DNA of 64,000 bases from Yinghuangia seranimata. GTDB taxonomy: Bacteria; Actinomycetota; Actinomycetes; Streptomycetales; Streptomycetaceae. Made by a program: the position numbers and the translations under genes. Below, piece by piece: positions 23,317 to 31,081 of the stretch. The stretch covers positions 1 through 64,000 of the forward strand of contig NZ_JASAOI010000020.1 of the NCBI RefSeq assembly GCF_029953285.1, written 5' to 3'. The notes below the pieces were generated by a model. It saw only the letters and a program-made list of their open reading frames with translations. It was not told the DNA's origin and searched no databases. How positions within the stretch are numbered: position 1 is the first letter of the stretch; each line of letters begins with the position of its first letter.

Positions 23317-25068
23317 TCAGGCCAGCGGTGCGCCGTGTACCTGACGTCCCGCCAGGAACGTGGCCAGGACCTCCAGCCCGCGGACGTCCTCGGGCGGGAC
23401 CTCCAGCGGGTTCGCGGACAGCACCACCAGGTCGGCGTACTTGCCCGGGGTCAGCGAACCGGTGATGTCGTCGCAGAGCAGCTGGTACGCGGCGTCGATC
23501 GTCTCGGCGCGCAGCGCCTGCTCGACCGTCAGGCATTCCTCGGGTGCCATTACCCGCCCCTGGCGCGACCGGCGGGTCGCGGCGACCGTGATGTTGTGCA
23601 GCGGGTCCTCGGGCGTCGCCGGAGGGTCGTTGTGCAGGGAGATCCGCATCCCCGCGTCGACCGCCGAACGCGCCGCCGCCCAGTGCGCGCCGTACTTCTC
23701 GCCGAACAGGTCGTCGGTGAGCACCTCGCCCCAGTAGTACACGTGGTCGATGAAGACGCTCGCGGTGACGCCGAGCGCGGCGGCGCGCACGAACTGGTCC
23801 TGGCGCATCGCGCCGACGTGCTCCAGGCGCAGCCGGTGGTCGCGGCCCCGGTAGCGGGACAGCACGCTCTCGTACACGTCCAGCACCATGTCGATCGCCA
23901 GGTCGCCGTGCGCGTGGCAGGCGATCTGCCAGCCGAGCGGGAAGTACGCCTCGACGACCTCGGCGAGCGCGTCCCACGAGTAGTTCGTGGTGGTGCGCGG
24001 CCGACTGCCCAGGCCCATGCTGCGCGTCAGCTCGGTGTCCAGGTAGGGGAACGACACCGCGATCGTGCCGACCCACGGCGACCCGTCGACCCAGATCTTC
24101 ACGCCGACCTCGCGGATCAGGTCGTCGCCCTCGCCCGGGTGGACGCCCGGCTCTGGCGCCTTGCCGGCCGGGGAGTACAGCCGCAGGCGCAGGCTGAGCC
24201 CGTCGAGCCGGTGCTTCGGGTCGAGCAGCGCGTCCCGCCACTCCGGCAGGCACGCCATCTCGCTGATCGTCGTGACGCCGACCTGGTTGAGCCGCGCCAC
24301 CTCGCGGCGCAGCGCGGCGACCAGCTGCTCCCGCGGATGGCCCGCCGCGGGGAACAGCCGGCGGATGGCGCCCGCCTCGTACGCCGTGCCCAGCAGCGTG
24401 CCGTCCTGGCTGCGGCCGAACCGGGCGCCGGGCGGGTCCGGCGTCGTGCGGTCCACGCCCGCGCGCTCGGCGGCGCGGGTGTTGAAGAAGCCGAGGTGCG
24501 CCGACTGGGTGAGGATGACCAGCGGGGCGTCGGGCGAGACGGCGTCGAGCCAGGCGAGCGTCGGTTCCGGCAGCCCGTGGCCGTGGCCGATCGTGTCCCA
24601 GCCGATGAACGCGGCGCCCTCCGCGCCGCGCGCGGCCAGCGTCTTGCGGATGGTGTCGACCACGTCGTCCGGGGTCGGCACGGTCATCGGGCGGATGTCC
24701 ACCAGGTCCGTGCCGAACAGGCGCGCCTCGGCGACCGCGTGGCCGTGCGCCTCGACGAAGCCGGGCAGGAGGCACCGGTCGCCGAGCTCCACGGTGCGGG
24801 TGTCCGGACCGGTCCAGGCGTGCGCGTCGGCGCGGCCGCCGACTCCGACGATGCGGCCGTCCCGTACCGCGACGGCGGTCGCGCGGGGGCGGGCCGGGTC
24901 CATCGTCACCGCCGTGCCGAGGAAGACCACGTCGGCGGGCAGCACGGTCGGGCGCTCGGGGTCCAGGCCGTCCGCCGCCGGTCCGGAGCCGGCTCCACCC
25001 GCCTCATCGGGCACGGGCCCGGGGATGGGGGCGGAGTGACGGCCGGGGCGGGGGTGGTCGGTGCTCAC
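23317..25068 (-). CDS. YtcJ-like amidohydrolase (Amidohydro_3)
   Basis: A 583-residue metal-dependent hydrolase of the YtcJ/Amidohydro_3 type. The N-terminal composite domain (TAVTMDPARPRATAVAVRDG) leads to the metal-binding HxH: GFVEAHGHAVAEARL. Further ligands are probably in ACHAHGDLAIDMVL and LEHVGAMRQDQFV, with the late Asp in RISLHNDPPATPEDPL. The C-terminal strand segment GKYADLVVLSANPLEVPPED completes the fold. YtcJ-like enzymes act on N-substituted formamides or other amides; the substrate cannot be read from sequence. GTG 25068 has GGGCGGGA just upstream. The first 45 residues are a proline/glycine-rich disordered tail, longer than usual. It is divergent from nothing close: the next gene upstream (exonuclease) is on the same strand 54 bases away, so they may be co-transcribed. 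Confidence 0.88.
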   Translation of the reverse strand: MSTDHPRPGRHSAPIPGPVPDEAGGAGSGPAADGLDPERPTVLPADVVFLGTAVTMDPARPRATAVAVRDGRIVGVGGRADAHAWTGPDTRTVELGDRCLLPGFVEAHGHAVAEARLFGTDLVDIRPMTVPTPDDVVDTIRKTLAARGAEGAAFIGWDTIGHGHGLPEPTLAWLDAVSPDAPLVILTQSAHLGFFNTRAAERAGVDRTTPDPPGARFGRSQDGTLLGTAYEAGAIRRLFPAAGHPREQLVAALRREVARLNQVGVTTISEMACLPEWRDALLDPKHRLDGLSLRLRLYSPAGKAPEPGVHPGEGDDLIREVGVKIWVDGSPWVGTIAVSFPYLDTELTRSMGLGSRPRTTTNYSWDALAEVVEAYFPLGWQIACHAHGDLAIDMVLDVYESVLSRYRGRDHRLRLEHVGAMRQDQFVRAAALGVTASVFIDHVYYWGEVLTDDLFGEKYGAHWAAARSAVDAGMRISLHNDPPATPEDPLHNITVAATRRSRQGRVMAPEECLTVEQALRAETIDAAYQLLCDDITGSLTPGKYADLVVLSANPLEVPPEDVRGLEVLATFLAGRQVHGAPLA

Positions 25069-25122
25069 TCCCGCCCGATACCCAGGCGTCTGCGCACTGA
25101 AGCGGACGAATCCGCCGGTCCG

Positions 25123-25680
25123 TCAGCCGCGGCCGGTCGTCAGCAGCCCGCCGAGCAGGCCGGCGATGTTCCATGCGTCGTCGACGCCGCGGTGGTGGGT
25201 GCCCTCCAGCAGCAGGCCCGCGTGCGCGAGCGCGCCGGCCATGCCCAGCTCGTGCGGGAGGGCGTGGACGAGCGAGTAGAGCGTCTTGACGTTGAGGTGC
25301 CGGGTGCCGAACGGATAGGGCACCCCGAGCGCGGCGCACTGGCGTTCGAACTGCTGCCGGTCGTACTCGCCCCAGCTCGCCCAGACCCGCTCGTGGGAGC
25401 GGTATTCGTCACGCAGCAGGGCGCACGCTTCGGCGAACGAAACACCGCCGTCGACGTCCTCCTGGGTGAGCGTGGTCAGCTGCGTGCAGAAGGCGCTCAC
25501 GGTCGAGCGTTGAGGGCGTACCAGGACGCCTCTTTTGTCGGTACGCTCTGCGCTCGCGATGTCGAAGACGGTCACCCCGATCTCGATGATGTCGTTGCTT
25601 TGGCCTGCGGGTGCCGACCCGTCCCAGCAGGTCGCTTCGACGTCGACCACGAGTATCCGATCCAGGAGCCGTTTCGCCAT
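25123..25680 (-). CDS. DEDD-family 3'-5' exonuclease (ERI-1/KapD-like)
   Basis: A 185-residue exonuclease-fold protein. Motif I is ILVVDVEATCWDG (Asp and Glu ligands), motif II is WASWGEYDRQQFERQC (Asp) and motif III is HRGVDDAWNIAGLL (His and Asp), giving the DEDDh set. The closest type is the ERI-1/KapD group, which trims RNA or nucleic-acid ends. The ATG at 25680 (MAKRLLDRILVVD) is a natural start immediately before the first strand; a longer frame adds 52 low-quality residues. It lies upstream of the YtcJ-like gene with a 54-bp gap on the same strand, and divergent from the P-loop protein. This is the window's second DEDD exonuclease after Orn. Substrate unknown. Confidence 0.87.
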   Translation of the reverse strand: MAKRLLDRILVVDVEATCWDGSAPAGQSNDIIEIGVTVFDIASAERTDKRGVLVRPQRSTVSAFCTQLTTLTQEDVDGGVSFAEACALLRDEYRSHERVWASWGEYDRQQFERQCAALGVPYPFGTRHLNVKTLYSLVHALPHELGMAGALAHAGLLLEGTHHRGVDDAWNIAGLLGGLLTTGRG

Positions 25681-25865
25681 GGCGTGATCCAAGCACCGAC
25701 GGCGCGACGTGACGAAGGGGTTTCGGTGGTGGTCAGGTGGAACGGTTGGGTCGAATCCCCGTCCCGTATCGAGGGGTTCCTGGTGTCGCCGGTATGAACC
25801 GGCTTGACCAACGCTGGGTGGACGGCTCGGGTACAAGCAGTGACATAGCGGGAAAATTCCCGACT

Positions 25866-26540
25866 ATGACGCTGTCTCCCGAACGCATCGAGACGGCCCT
25901 CTCGGGGGCGGACACCGCGAACTTGACGGTCGCCGAACGGCTTTCCCATATCCGCTGGATCGCCGGCGGCACAGGAGCGGGCAAGAGCACGGTCGCACGC
26001 ATGCTCGGAGAACGCCACAGCGTCCCGGTCTTCCACGGGGACCCGGCGGAACCCGGCTGGATCGCGCGCTCCGGCCCGGAACACCCGAACCTGTACGCGC
26101 TCGCCCGCCTGCCACCCGGCAGCTTCTGGGCGGGACGGACGGGCAAGCAGGCCTTCAAGGCGACCCCGAGCGTGCACGGCGAGACCTTCGCCCACCTCGT
26201 CGACGACCTGCTGGTCGCCGGCCCGCCCGCCGAAGGCCCGGTCCTGGTCGACTACTTCGGCATCCCGCCGGGTCACCTGGCGCCCGTCCTGGCCGATCCG
26301 CGGCACGTGGTGTTCCTGCTGCCCACCAAGGAGTTCAAGCGCGACGTGATGTACTCCCGCCACGCCGCGACCGGCGACCTGGACGTCCTGAGGAAGCGGC
26401 TCGTCCGCGACGGCATGTGGGACGACAAGGTGCGGCGGGAAGCCTCCCGGCACGGCTACCACGTCGTGACCGTCGACGGGACGCGCCCGCTGGCGGACAC
26501 GGCCGACGAGATCGCGGAACTGTTCGGCCTGGCGGTGTGA
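25866..26540 (+). CDS. P-loop NTPase / kinase-like protein
   Basis: A 224-residue protein with Walker A GGTGAGKSTVARML near residues 33-46, preceded by RLSHIRWIAG. The pattern after it (VPVFHGDPAEPGW, then VLVDYFGIPPGHLAP, then HVVFLLPTKEFKRDVMYSRH) resembles cytidylate/shikimate-type small kinases and uncharacterised actinomycete AAA_18-like proteins. No lid or substrate motif identifies the substrate. The ATG at 25866 is favoured because it gives a compact fold, but neither it nor ATG 25794 has a good Shine-Dalgarno. A palindromic word GGGAAAATTCCC lies just upstream (25850-25861). It is divergent from the exonuclease and convergent with the secreted Leu/Pro-rich protein. Confidence 0.75.
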   Translation: MTLSPERIETALSGADTANLTVAERLSHIRWIAGGTGAGKSTVARMLGERHSVPVFHGDPAEPGWIARSGPEHPNLYALARLPPGSFWAGRTGKQAFKATPSVHGETFAHLVDDLLVAGPPAEGPVLVDYFGIPPGHLAPVLADPRHVVFLLPTKEFKRDVMYSRHAATGDLDVLRKRLVRDGMWDDKVRREASRHGYHVVTVDGTRPLADTADEIAELFGLAV

Positions 26541-26549
26541 GACGGCGGT

Positions 26550-26574
26550 GGGCGGGGCGGCCGACGCCCCGCCC
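26550..26574. terminator. Bidirectional terminator
   Basis: gggcggggcg (26550-26559) pairs with cgccccgccc (26565-26574) across GCCGA. It lies 10 bases beyond the P-loop gene and 55 bases from the stop of the convergent secreted-protein gene. Confidence 0.6.
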
Positions 26575-26628
26575 CCGGCGCGGGTCCGGTAAGACGCGCC
26601 GTGCCCGCTTCCGTGCATGCGTCGGAGG

Positions 26629-27222
26629 TCAGTTCACCGTGCCGGCGTACGTCGCGGGGTAGTTCTGCGTCGCGTCGGCCCAGAACTCCGGGGTCTGCAT
26701 GGCTTCCATGTTGCGCGGCACGCTCGAGATCTTCGAGCCGGTCCTGCCGAGGTCGCTGAACGTCGTCTGGCCCGAGCCGTACAACTCGGTGAGCGACGGG
26801 ATGTCGGGGACCTGGGGCACGTTCACGTGAGGCAGGCGGGCCTCGGGCAGCTGCGGCTCGGGCAGCTGGGCCAGGTCCAGGGAGGACAGCGTCTCCGGGA
26901 CGGCCTCCAGCCGGGTCACGCCCGGAACCGCGGAGACGGCCGGCAGCTCGGAGGCCGCGGGCAGCGCCGAGATCTCGCCGACGCGGGCCAGCTCGCCCAC
27001 GCCCGCGAGGTCGCCGAGCTCGTGGACCTGGGGGAGCTCGGGCAGCGCCGACAGGTCAGGCAGCGCGGACACCTCGGGCAGGTCCGGGAGTCCGACGGCC
27101 GGCAGGTCGGGCAGCTCGAGCGGCACCGGCAGGAGCGGCGCGGCGTCCGCGTGCGCGGCGCTCGGGACGGCGGCGGCACCGAGCGCCAGGAGCGCGGTCG
27201 CGACAACCTTGCGAGTCTTCAT
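26629..27222 (-). CDS. Secreted Leu-Pro repeat protein of unknown function
   Basis: A 197-residue exported protein. The signal peptide is clear (MKTRKVVATALLALGAAAVP, then SAAHADA with cleavage near residue 25-27). The next 110 residues are a low-complexity repeat rich in L-P-x-L/V, A-L-P and E-L (LPDLPAVGLPDLPEVSALPD, LPELPQVHELGDLAGVGELA). The last 60 residues are more varied (TELYGSGQTTFSDLGRTGSK ... FWADATQNYPATYAGTVN) and may be the folded end. No cysteine, sortase or membrane anchor is visible. Similar exported Leu/Pro-rich proteins are common in Streptomyces but I know no function. The ATG at 27222 has AGG a few bases upstream (gcaggtc). It is a single gene flanked by terminators. Confidence 0.8.
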   Translation of the reverse strand: MKTRKVVATALLALGAAAVPSAAHADAAPLLPVPLELPDLPAVGLPDLPEVSALPDLSALPELPQVHELGDLAGVGELARVGEISALPAASELPAVSAVPGVTRLEAVPETLSSLDLAQLPEPQLPEARLPHVNVPQVPDIPSLTELYGSGQTTFSDLGRTGSKISSVPRNMEAMQTPEFWADATQNYPATYAGTVN

Positions 27223-27295
27223 GACCTGCAGAACGCGCGCCGTACGGGAACGTCACGGCGTCCGGGAGAAGATCCCCCGGACACCCCGCCGCCCC

Positions 27296-27937
27296 TCAGC
27301 CCTCCGCCGCGAAGCCGCGCACCAGGATCGAGACCGCCGTCGCGAACCGGCTTGTGAAGTCGAGCCCCTCCCCGGTGGCGAGCGCCTGGGCGAGGTACGG
27401 GTACGCGTCGGCGTCGACCGGCTCCGGCTCCTGCGCGTCGGCTTCGTGGCCGGGCGTGGTGCCGACCTCCGCGAGCGTGTGGCCGATGACGAACGTGGTG
27501 AGCGCGTTGACGGTGTCCAGGGCGCGCCCGACGGGCACGCCCTGTTCGCACTGCACGGCGAGCGCGCTCTCCAGGATCCGGAACGCCGCGGGGGAGTTGA
27601 CCGGCCGGGTCGCGATCACGCCGAGCACGGCGGGGTGCGCCAGCAGCGTGGCGCGCAGCGCGTGGGCGACGCCGGTCAGCGCCTCGGGCCACGGCCGGTC
27701 GCGGCGCGCGGCGAGGTCGCCGGCGGCGCGTTCCAGCAGTCGTTCGACCATGCCGTCGAGCAGCGCGGCCTTGCTCGGCACGTAGTGGTACAGCGTCATG
27801 CCCTCGACGCCCATCGCGGTGCCGAGCTTGCGTGTGGAGAGGGCCGCGAGGCCGTGTTCGTCGACGTACGCGATCGCGGCGTCGAGCACCTTGTCGCGGC
27901 TGAGCCCGGCGCGCGGGCGCGCCCTGCGGTCGGCCAT
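27296..27937 (-). CDS. TetR-family repressor (TetR class C-terminal domain)
   Basis: A 213-residue regulator. The HTH is GLSRDKVLDAAIAYVDEHGL, LSTRKLGTAMGVEGMTLYHY, VPSKAALLDGM, the form found in TetR proteins with the TetR_C_1-type domain (similar to tetracycline repressors). The C-terminal domain includes VNALTTFVIGHTLAEVGTTP. ATG 27937 has AGGGGTGA six bases upstream. It is divergent from the 110-residue gene at 28030; between them lie two near-identical pseudo-palindromes, the likely operators, so it probably represses both itself and its neighbour. The inducing ligand is unknown. Confidence 0.9.
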   Translation of the reverse strand: MADRRARPRAGLSRDKVLDAAIAYVDEHGLAALSTRKLGTAMGVEGMTLYHYVPSKAALLDGMVERLLERAAGDLAARRDRPWPEALTGVAHALRATLLAHPAVLGVIATRPVNSPAAFRILESALAVQCEQGVPVGRALDTVNALTTFVIGHTLAEVGTTPGHEADAQEPEPVDADAYPYLAQALATGEGLDFTSRFATAVSILVRGFAAEG

Positions 27938-27956
27938 GCGGTCACCCCTTGACGAT

Positions 27957-28007
27957 TCTTGCACTGTAAGAAAGACTTCCGGCAGGTCGGAATCTTACAC
28001 CGCAAGA
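27957..28007. promoter_or_regulatory. Paired TetR operators TCTTGCACTGTAAGA / TCTTACACCGCAAGA
   Basis: Site 1 (27957-27971) and site 2 (27993-28007) are each 15-bp imperfect palindromes. Site 2 is the reverse complement of site 1 at 13 of 15 positions. Their centres are 36 bp apart in the divergent promoter region of the TetR gene and the 110-residue gene. The sequence is strongly AT-richer than its surroundings. Binding by the adjacent TetR protein is inferred. Confidence 0.75.
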
Positions 28008-28029
28008 AAACCCGTAGGGGGAGAACGTC

Positions 28030-28362
28030 ATGCTGGTCGCCGCGATGTCCCGCAAGCTCAACGAGGGCGTCGACTACGCCGAGTTCCGCAAGGCCTGGAT
28101 CCCGGCGGCGGAGGACGTCTTCCCCGACGACCCGCGCACCCGCGTCATCAGCGCCGTCAACGTCGAGGACCCGCGCGAGCTGCTGACCATCGCACTCATC
28201 CCGGACGCGACCGTCGACGACATCCCCGTGTGGATGGAGCGGCTCGCGCCCGTCGAGGAGCGCCGCCACGAGCGCATCAAGCACATGGTCGGCGAGCCGA
28301 CCCTCAACGCGGTCTACCAGGTGGTCGGGGACGACGACCTGTCGCGGCCGATCGCGGAGTAG
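28030..28362 (+). CDS. Conserved small protein controlled by adjacent TetR
   Basis: A 110-residue soluble protein that I cannot place in a named family with confidence. The pattern (MLVAAMSRKLNEGVDYAEFR, KAWIPAAEDVFPDDPRTRVI, then VNVEDPRELLTIALIPDATV, then VEERRHERIKHMVGEPTLNA) is compatible with a dimeric alpha/beta-barrel (ABM/EthD-like) fold: starting strand, helix with a Trp, and a mid strand. The ATG at 28030 has AGGGGGAGA at good spacing. It is divergent from the TetR gene with the paired operators between, so expression should be induced by the TetR ligand. A role as a small monooxygenase-like or ligand-binding protein is only a guess. Confidence 0.75.
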   Translation: MLVAAMSRKLNEGVDYAEFRKAWIPAAEDVFPDDPRTRVISAVNVEDPRELLTIALIPDATVDDIPVWMERLAPVEERRHERIKHMVGEPTLNAVYQVVGDDDLSRPIAE

Positions 28363-28387
28363 GGGCCCGCGGAACGCGGGTGCACAT

Positions 28388-28423
28388 CCCGGGCGGCGGC
28401 AGGGGGGGTGGCCGCCGCCCGGG
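28388..28423 (+). terminator. Terminator after the TetR-controlled gene
   Basis: cccgggcggcggc (28388-28400) pairs perfectly with gccgccgcccggg (28411-28423) around a 10-base loop. It begins 26 bases after the stop at 28362. No T-run follows. Confidence 0.7.
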
Positions 28424-28905
28424 ACCCGATACCGCCCCTGAGGGCGTAACGGCCAGGCGCTCGCACGCCAAGGGGGGAGTTAGGCGTGCATTGCGCCCGG
28501 GGCGCGAGGCGTGGTCAGGTCGCGTTGCGGCGATGGACCACGATGGCAGGGATGGAGGTCTCGTCTATCCACAACGTATCGCGGACGTGCGATGGTTCCC
28601 GCCTGGAGCGATGCGGTCGCGGACGCGCGTCGGCGCAGACCTCGGAACGTGCAGCGTGAATGATCACGGCGGATCTCCCCCCGGCTGTCGCGGTGACCGA
28701 CGCACCGCGCGGACAGCACCCTTCAAGAGTGGCAGATGGAACGCCCCTGGGGCATCCCGCGCGTGGAGTATTCGCGAACTGATACCTCGTTCTGACGGAT
28801 GAGCGGCGGGGTTGGGGTCCGCCGGGCGGCGGACGGCGTCGAGACCCGGCCAACCCGGCCGAATTGACACCTCGTTGCCCCGTGGCGGGCACCCTGGCGC
28901 TCCGG
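28424..28905. other. Gene-free stretch, possibly decayed sequence
   Basis: About 480 bp with no gene I can defend. Composition and codon periodicity are irregular compared with flanking genes. A minus-strand frame at 28515-28892 ends in a protein-like stretch (VRDTLWIDETSIPAIVVHRR) but its upstream part is not protein-like and it has no ribosome-binding site. The words GATACCTCGTT (28781) and GACACCTCGTT (28865) recur. It may hold a gene remnant or a long control region. Confidence 0.4.
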
Positions 28906-29847
28906 TCACCCGTCGTCCCGGCGAGACTCCGGCCGCGGACGCGCCGGCGCGAGGTCGGGGCTGTACCGGGACGCCTCGGGCGCCGACCACGCCAACCCCG
29001 TCGCGCCGGGCACCTCCACGACCGCCTCCACCGTCAGTTCGACGAGCCGCTGCGCGCCCGGGAAGGCGGCCGCGTGCTCGTGCTCCCAGACGATGCGGGC
29101 CGTGCCCGAGACGTGCAGCAGGCCGCCGGTCGACCAGTCGGGGAAGACCACGCCCGCCGCCGCGTGCACGGCGAGGTTGCCGAGCGTCATGAACATCGCG
29201 TTGCCCAGGTAGTCCGGCCACACGACGCGGTCGGGCGCGGGCGCGTGCACGAAGCCCGGGTTGCCGCCGCGGTGCGACGCGTCCGCGTGGCCCGCGTCGT
29301 CGGCGGTCGCCACGAAGAACGTGTCGGCGGACGTGACCGCGGCGCGTTGCGCGTCGGTCAGGCGGGTGCCGCGCGTGGCCTCGCCGGGCTTGGCGGCGGG
29401 GGCGGGTGCGGGTTCACGCTTGCTGATGTACTTCGGGCAGTTGCCGTACACCTGGTCCAACGCGACGGTGAGGCCTCCGCCGCTCGGCCGCGCCGTCCCG
29501 TTGAAGCGCCACCGGCGCCGCACGCCCGGCTCGAGGACGACCAGGCCGACGCGGGCCGGGCCGGCCAGCGCGGCGGCGAGCGGGTCGGCGGGCCCCGGCC
29601 GGGTGCGGATCTCGAGCGTCGTGTCGTCCACCGCGGCGAGGAAGCCGGGCTCACCGGTCAGCAGGGTCGCCCACATGCGGCCCTCCGTGTCGGCCGCCCC
29701 GAGCGCGGCCACGCGCTGGGCGGACAGGAACTCGGCGGCGGCCGCCGGAACGCGCGTCCCGACCACCTTGCCGACGCGCGCCGCGAGGGCGCCGACCCCG
29801 GCCCGGGCCTGGACGGCTAACTCGCCGGGGTGAAAGGCGTGGTCCAT
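28906..29847 (-). CDS. PNPOx-like flavin/haem-binding split-barrel protein with TTA codon
   Basis: A 313-residue protein of the pyridoxamine-5'-phosphate-oxidase-like split-barrel superfamily. It appears to be a two-lobed form with split-barrel segments near residues 45-120 (FLSAQRVAALGAADTEGRMW) and 175-285 (SADTFFVATADDAGHADASH, then RVVWPDYLGNAMFMTLGNLA). The middle motif VYGNCPKYIS is typical of this class, often annotated FAD-binding. It acts in the cytoplasm. The ATG at 29847 has AAAGGGA three bases upstream. Codon 10 (29820-29818) is TTA, so in a Streptomyces host translation should depend on bldA tRNA. It is divergent from the CGNR zinc-finger gene with a 49-bp gap, a common regulator-target arrangement. 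Substrate unknown. Confidence 0.85.
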   Translation of the reverse strand: MDHAFHPGELAVQARAGVGALAARVGKVVGTRVPAAAAEFLSAQRVAALGAADTEGRMWATLLTGEPGFLAAVDDTTLEIRTRPGPADPLAAALAGPARVGLVVLEPGVRRRWRFNGTARPSGGGLTVALDQVYGNCPKYISKREPAPAPAAKPGEATRGTRLTDAQRAAVTSADTFFVATADDAGHADASHRGGNPGFVHAPAPDRVVWPDYLGNAMFMTLGNLAVHAAAGVVFPDWSTGGLLHVSGTARIVWEHEHAAAFPGAQRLVELTVEAVVEVPGATGLAWSAPEASRYSPDLAPARPRPESRRDDG

Positions 29848-29896
29848 TGATCCCTTTCCCTTCCACATGGATAGGAGTGCGAGATAGCATTAGAAC

Positions 29897-30508
29897 GTGA
29901 CTGTGACGATCACCCCCGCAGCGACCGGCAGCGGCGCCCCGGCACTGGGCGAACCGCTCGCCGTCGAATACGGCAACACATGGCACGCCGTGCGCGGCAC
30001 CCGCGGCGGCCTGCACGACGCGCTCGCGACCCCCGAGACGCTGGCCGCCTGGCTCGTCGAGCACGGCGGCCGCTTCCCGGAGGGCGTGGCCGACGCCGCG
30101 CTGGCCGGCCTGCGCGCCGAGGACCTCCCGCGCTGGACGGCGCTGCGCGACGCCATCCGCACCGTCGAGCAGGCCGTCGTGACCGGCACGGCGCCGGACG
30201 CCGACGCGCTCGCGACCGTCAACACGGCCGCCGCCGCGGCCCCGCGCGTCCCTCGCCTGGTGCTCGACGCCGACGGCCGCCTCACCGCCGTCGAGGTCGC
30301 CGACCCGCACCCCCACGCCGCGCTCGCCGCCCTGGCCGCCTCCGCCATCGACGTCTTCGGCGGCCCCCAGGCGGCGGCACTGCGCGCCTGCGAGGGCCCC
30401 GGCTGCGTCCTCTTCTACGTCCGCAACCACCCCCGCCGGGGCTGGTGCTCCCCGGGCTGCGGCAACCGCGCGCGCGTCGCCCGCTACCACGAGCGGCACA
30501 AGGGCTAG
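29897..30508 (+). CDS. CGNR zinc-finger regulator (ABATE domain)
   Basis: A 203-residue DNA-binding protein with an N-terminal ABATE-like domain (about 20-150, VEYGNTWHAVRGTRGGLHDA ... LPRWTALRDAIRTVEQAVVT). The C-terminal CGNR-type zinc finger reads ALRACEGPGCVLFYV, then WCSPGCGNRARVARYHERHK; four cysteines bind zinc and the CGNR block contacts DNA. The start is GTG 29897, with no Shine-Dalgarno next to it; a -10-like TAGCAT lies 11 bases upstream, so leaderless expression is plausible. It is divergent from the PNPOx gene, which it probably regulates. Family members are widespread in actinomycetes and poorly studied. Confidence 0.87.
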   Translation: MTVTITPAATGSGAPALGEPLAVEYGNTWHAVRGTRGGLHDALATPETLAAWLVEHGGRFPEGVADAALAGLRAEDLPRWTALRDAIRTVEQAVVTGTAPDADALATVNTAAAAAPRVPRLVLDADGRLTAVEVADPHPHAALAALAASAIDVFGGPQAAALRACEGPGCVLFYVRNHPRRGWCSPGCGNRARVARYHERHKG

Positions 30509-30643
30509 TTCCGCTCCGACCGCCACCGCCACCGCCACTGCCGCGGCACGTCGTCCGCATCCCCGGGCCGCCTCGGCAACGCACAGGCAAAAGTCCCGCA
30601 CCCGGCCTGGGCCTCGCGTGCCCCGCGGCCCTACTGTCTGCGC

Positions 30644-31018
30644 ATGAGCAACGCATCCGGTGCCTCCGCCAAGCCGTCGTCCGGTCGTACGTCCTGGTGG
30701 GTCAGCCCGCTCGGCGGGGTGAAGCGCAAGGGCCCGTGGGAGGTCCCGGCCAAGATGAAGTCGGTGACGCTCGTCGGCGGCGTGTCCCTCGACCTCACCG
30801 AAGCCCGGTTCGCCGAGCCCGAGTTCGTGCTCACCAAATTCTCGCTCGTGGGCGGCGTGTCCGTCACGGCCCCGTACAACGTCCGCGTCGACGTCCGCGG
30901 CCTCACCCTCCTCGGCGGCCGCGACATCGAAGACGTCGCCGAACTCCCCGCGGACGCCCCGACGGTCGTCGTCAAGGCCTACGGCCTCCTCGGCGGAGTG
31001 ACCGTCAAGCGCGCCTGA
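30644..31018 (+). CDS. LiaF C-terminal-like (cell-wall-active antibiotic response) domain protein
   Basis: A 124-residue protein consisting mainly of a repeated beta motif with V-G-G-V words: MKSVTLVGGVSLDLTEARFA, FSLVGGVSVTAPYNVRVDVR, LTLLGGRDIEDVAELPADAP, GLLGGVTVKRA. This pattern matches the C-terminal 'toast-rack' domain of LiaF/YvqF proteins, which sense cell-wall stress, but here it lacks the membrane segments. The N-terminal WWVSPLGGVKRKGPWEVP is a conserved lead-in in actinomycete homologues. The ATG at 30644 has no clear Shine-Dalgarno and is probably leaderless or weakly translated. It is followed by a bidirectional terminator. It is probably a soluble domain acting with envelope-stress regulators; no such partner is adjacent. 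Confidence 0.75.
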   Translation: MSNASGASAKPSSGRTSWWVSPLGGVKRKGPWEVPAKMKSVTLVGGVSLDLTEARFAEPEFVLTKFSLVGGVSVTAPYNVRVDVRGLTLLGGRDIEDVAELPADAPTVVVKAYGLLGGVTVKRA

Positions 31019-31027
31019 ACACGGATC

Positions 31028-31054
31028 GGACCGGAGCGGTCCCCGCTCCGGTCC
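31028..31054. terminator. Bidirectional terminator
   Basis: ggaccggagcg (31028-31038) pairs perfectly with cgctccggtcc (31044-31054), then TGTTCCCC. It lies between the convergent LiaF-like and amidohydrolase genes, close to both stops. Confidence 0.75.
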
Positions 31055-31081
31055 TGTTCCCCGTGGGCGTGCGGTCACCCC

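Noticed and set aside
28515-28892. Minus-strand frame of 125 codons with protein-like C-terminus
   Set aside because: No ribosome-binding site, odd composition in the first half and no recognisable domain; kept only as a possible remnant.
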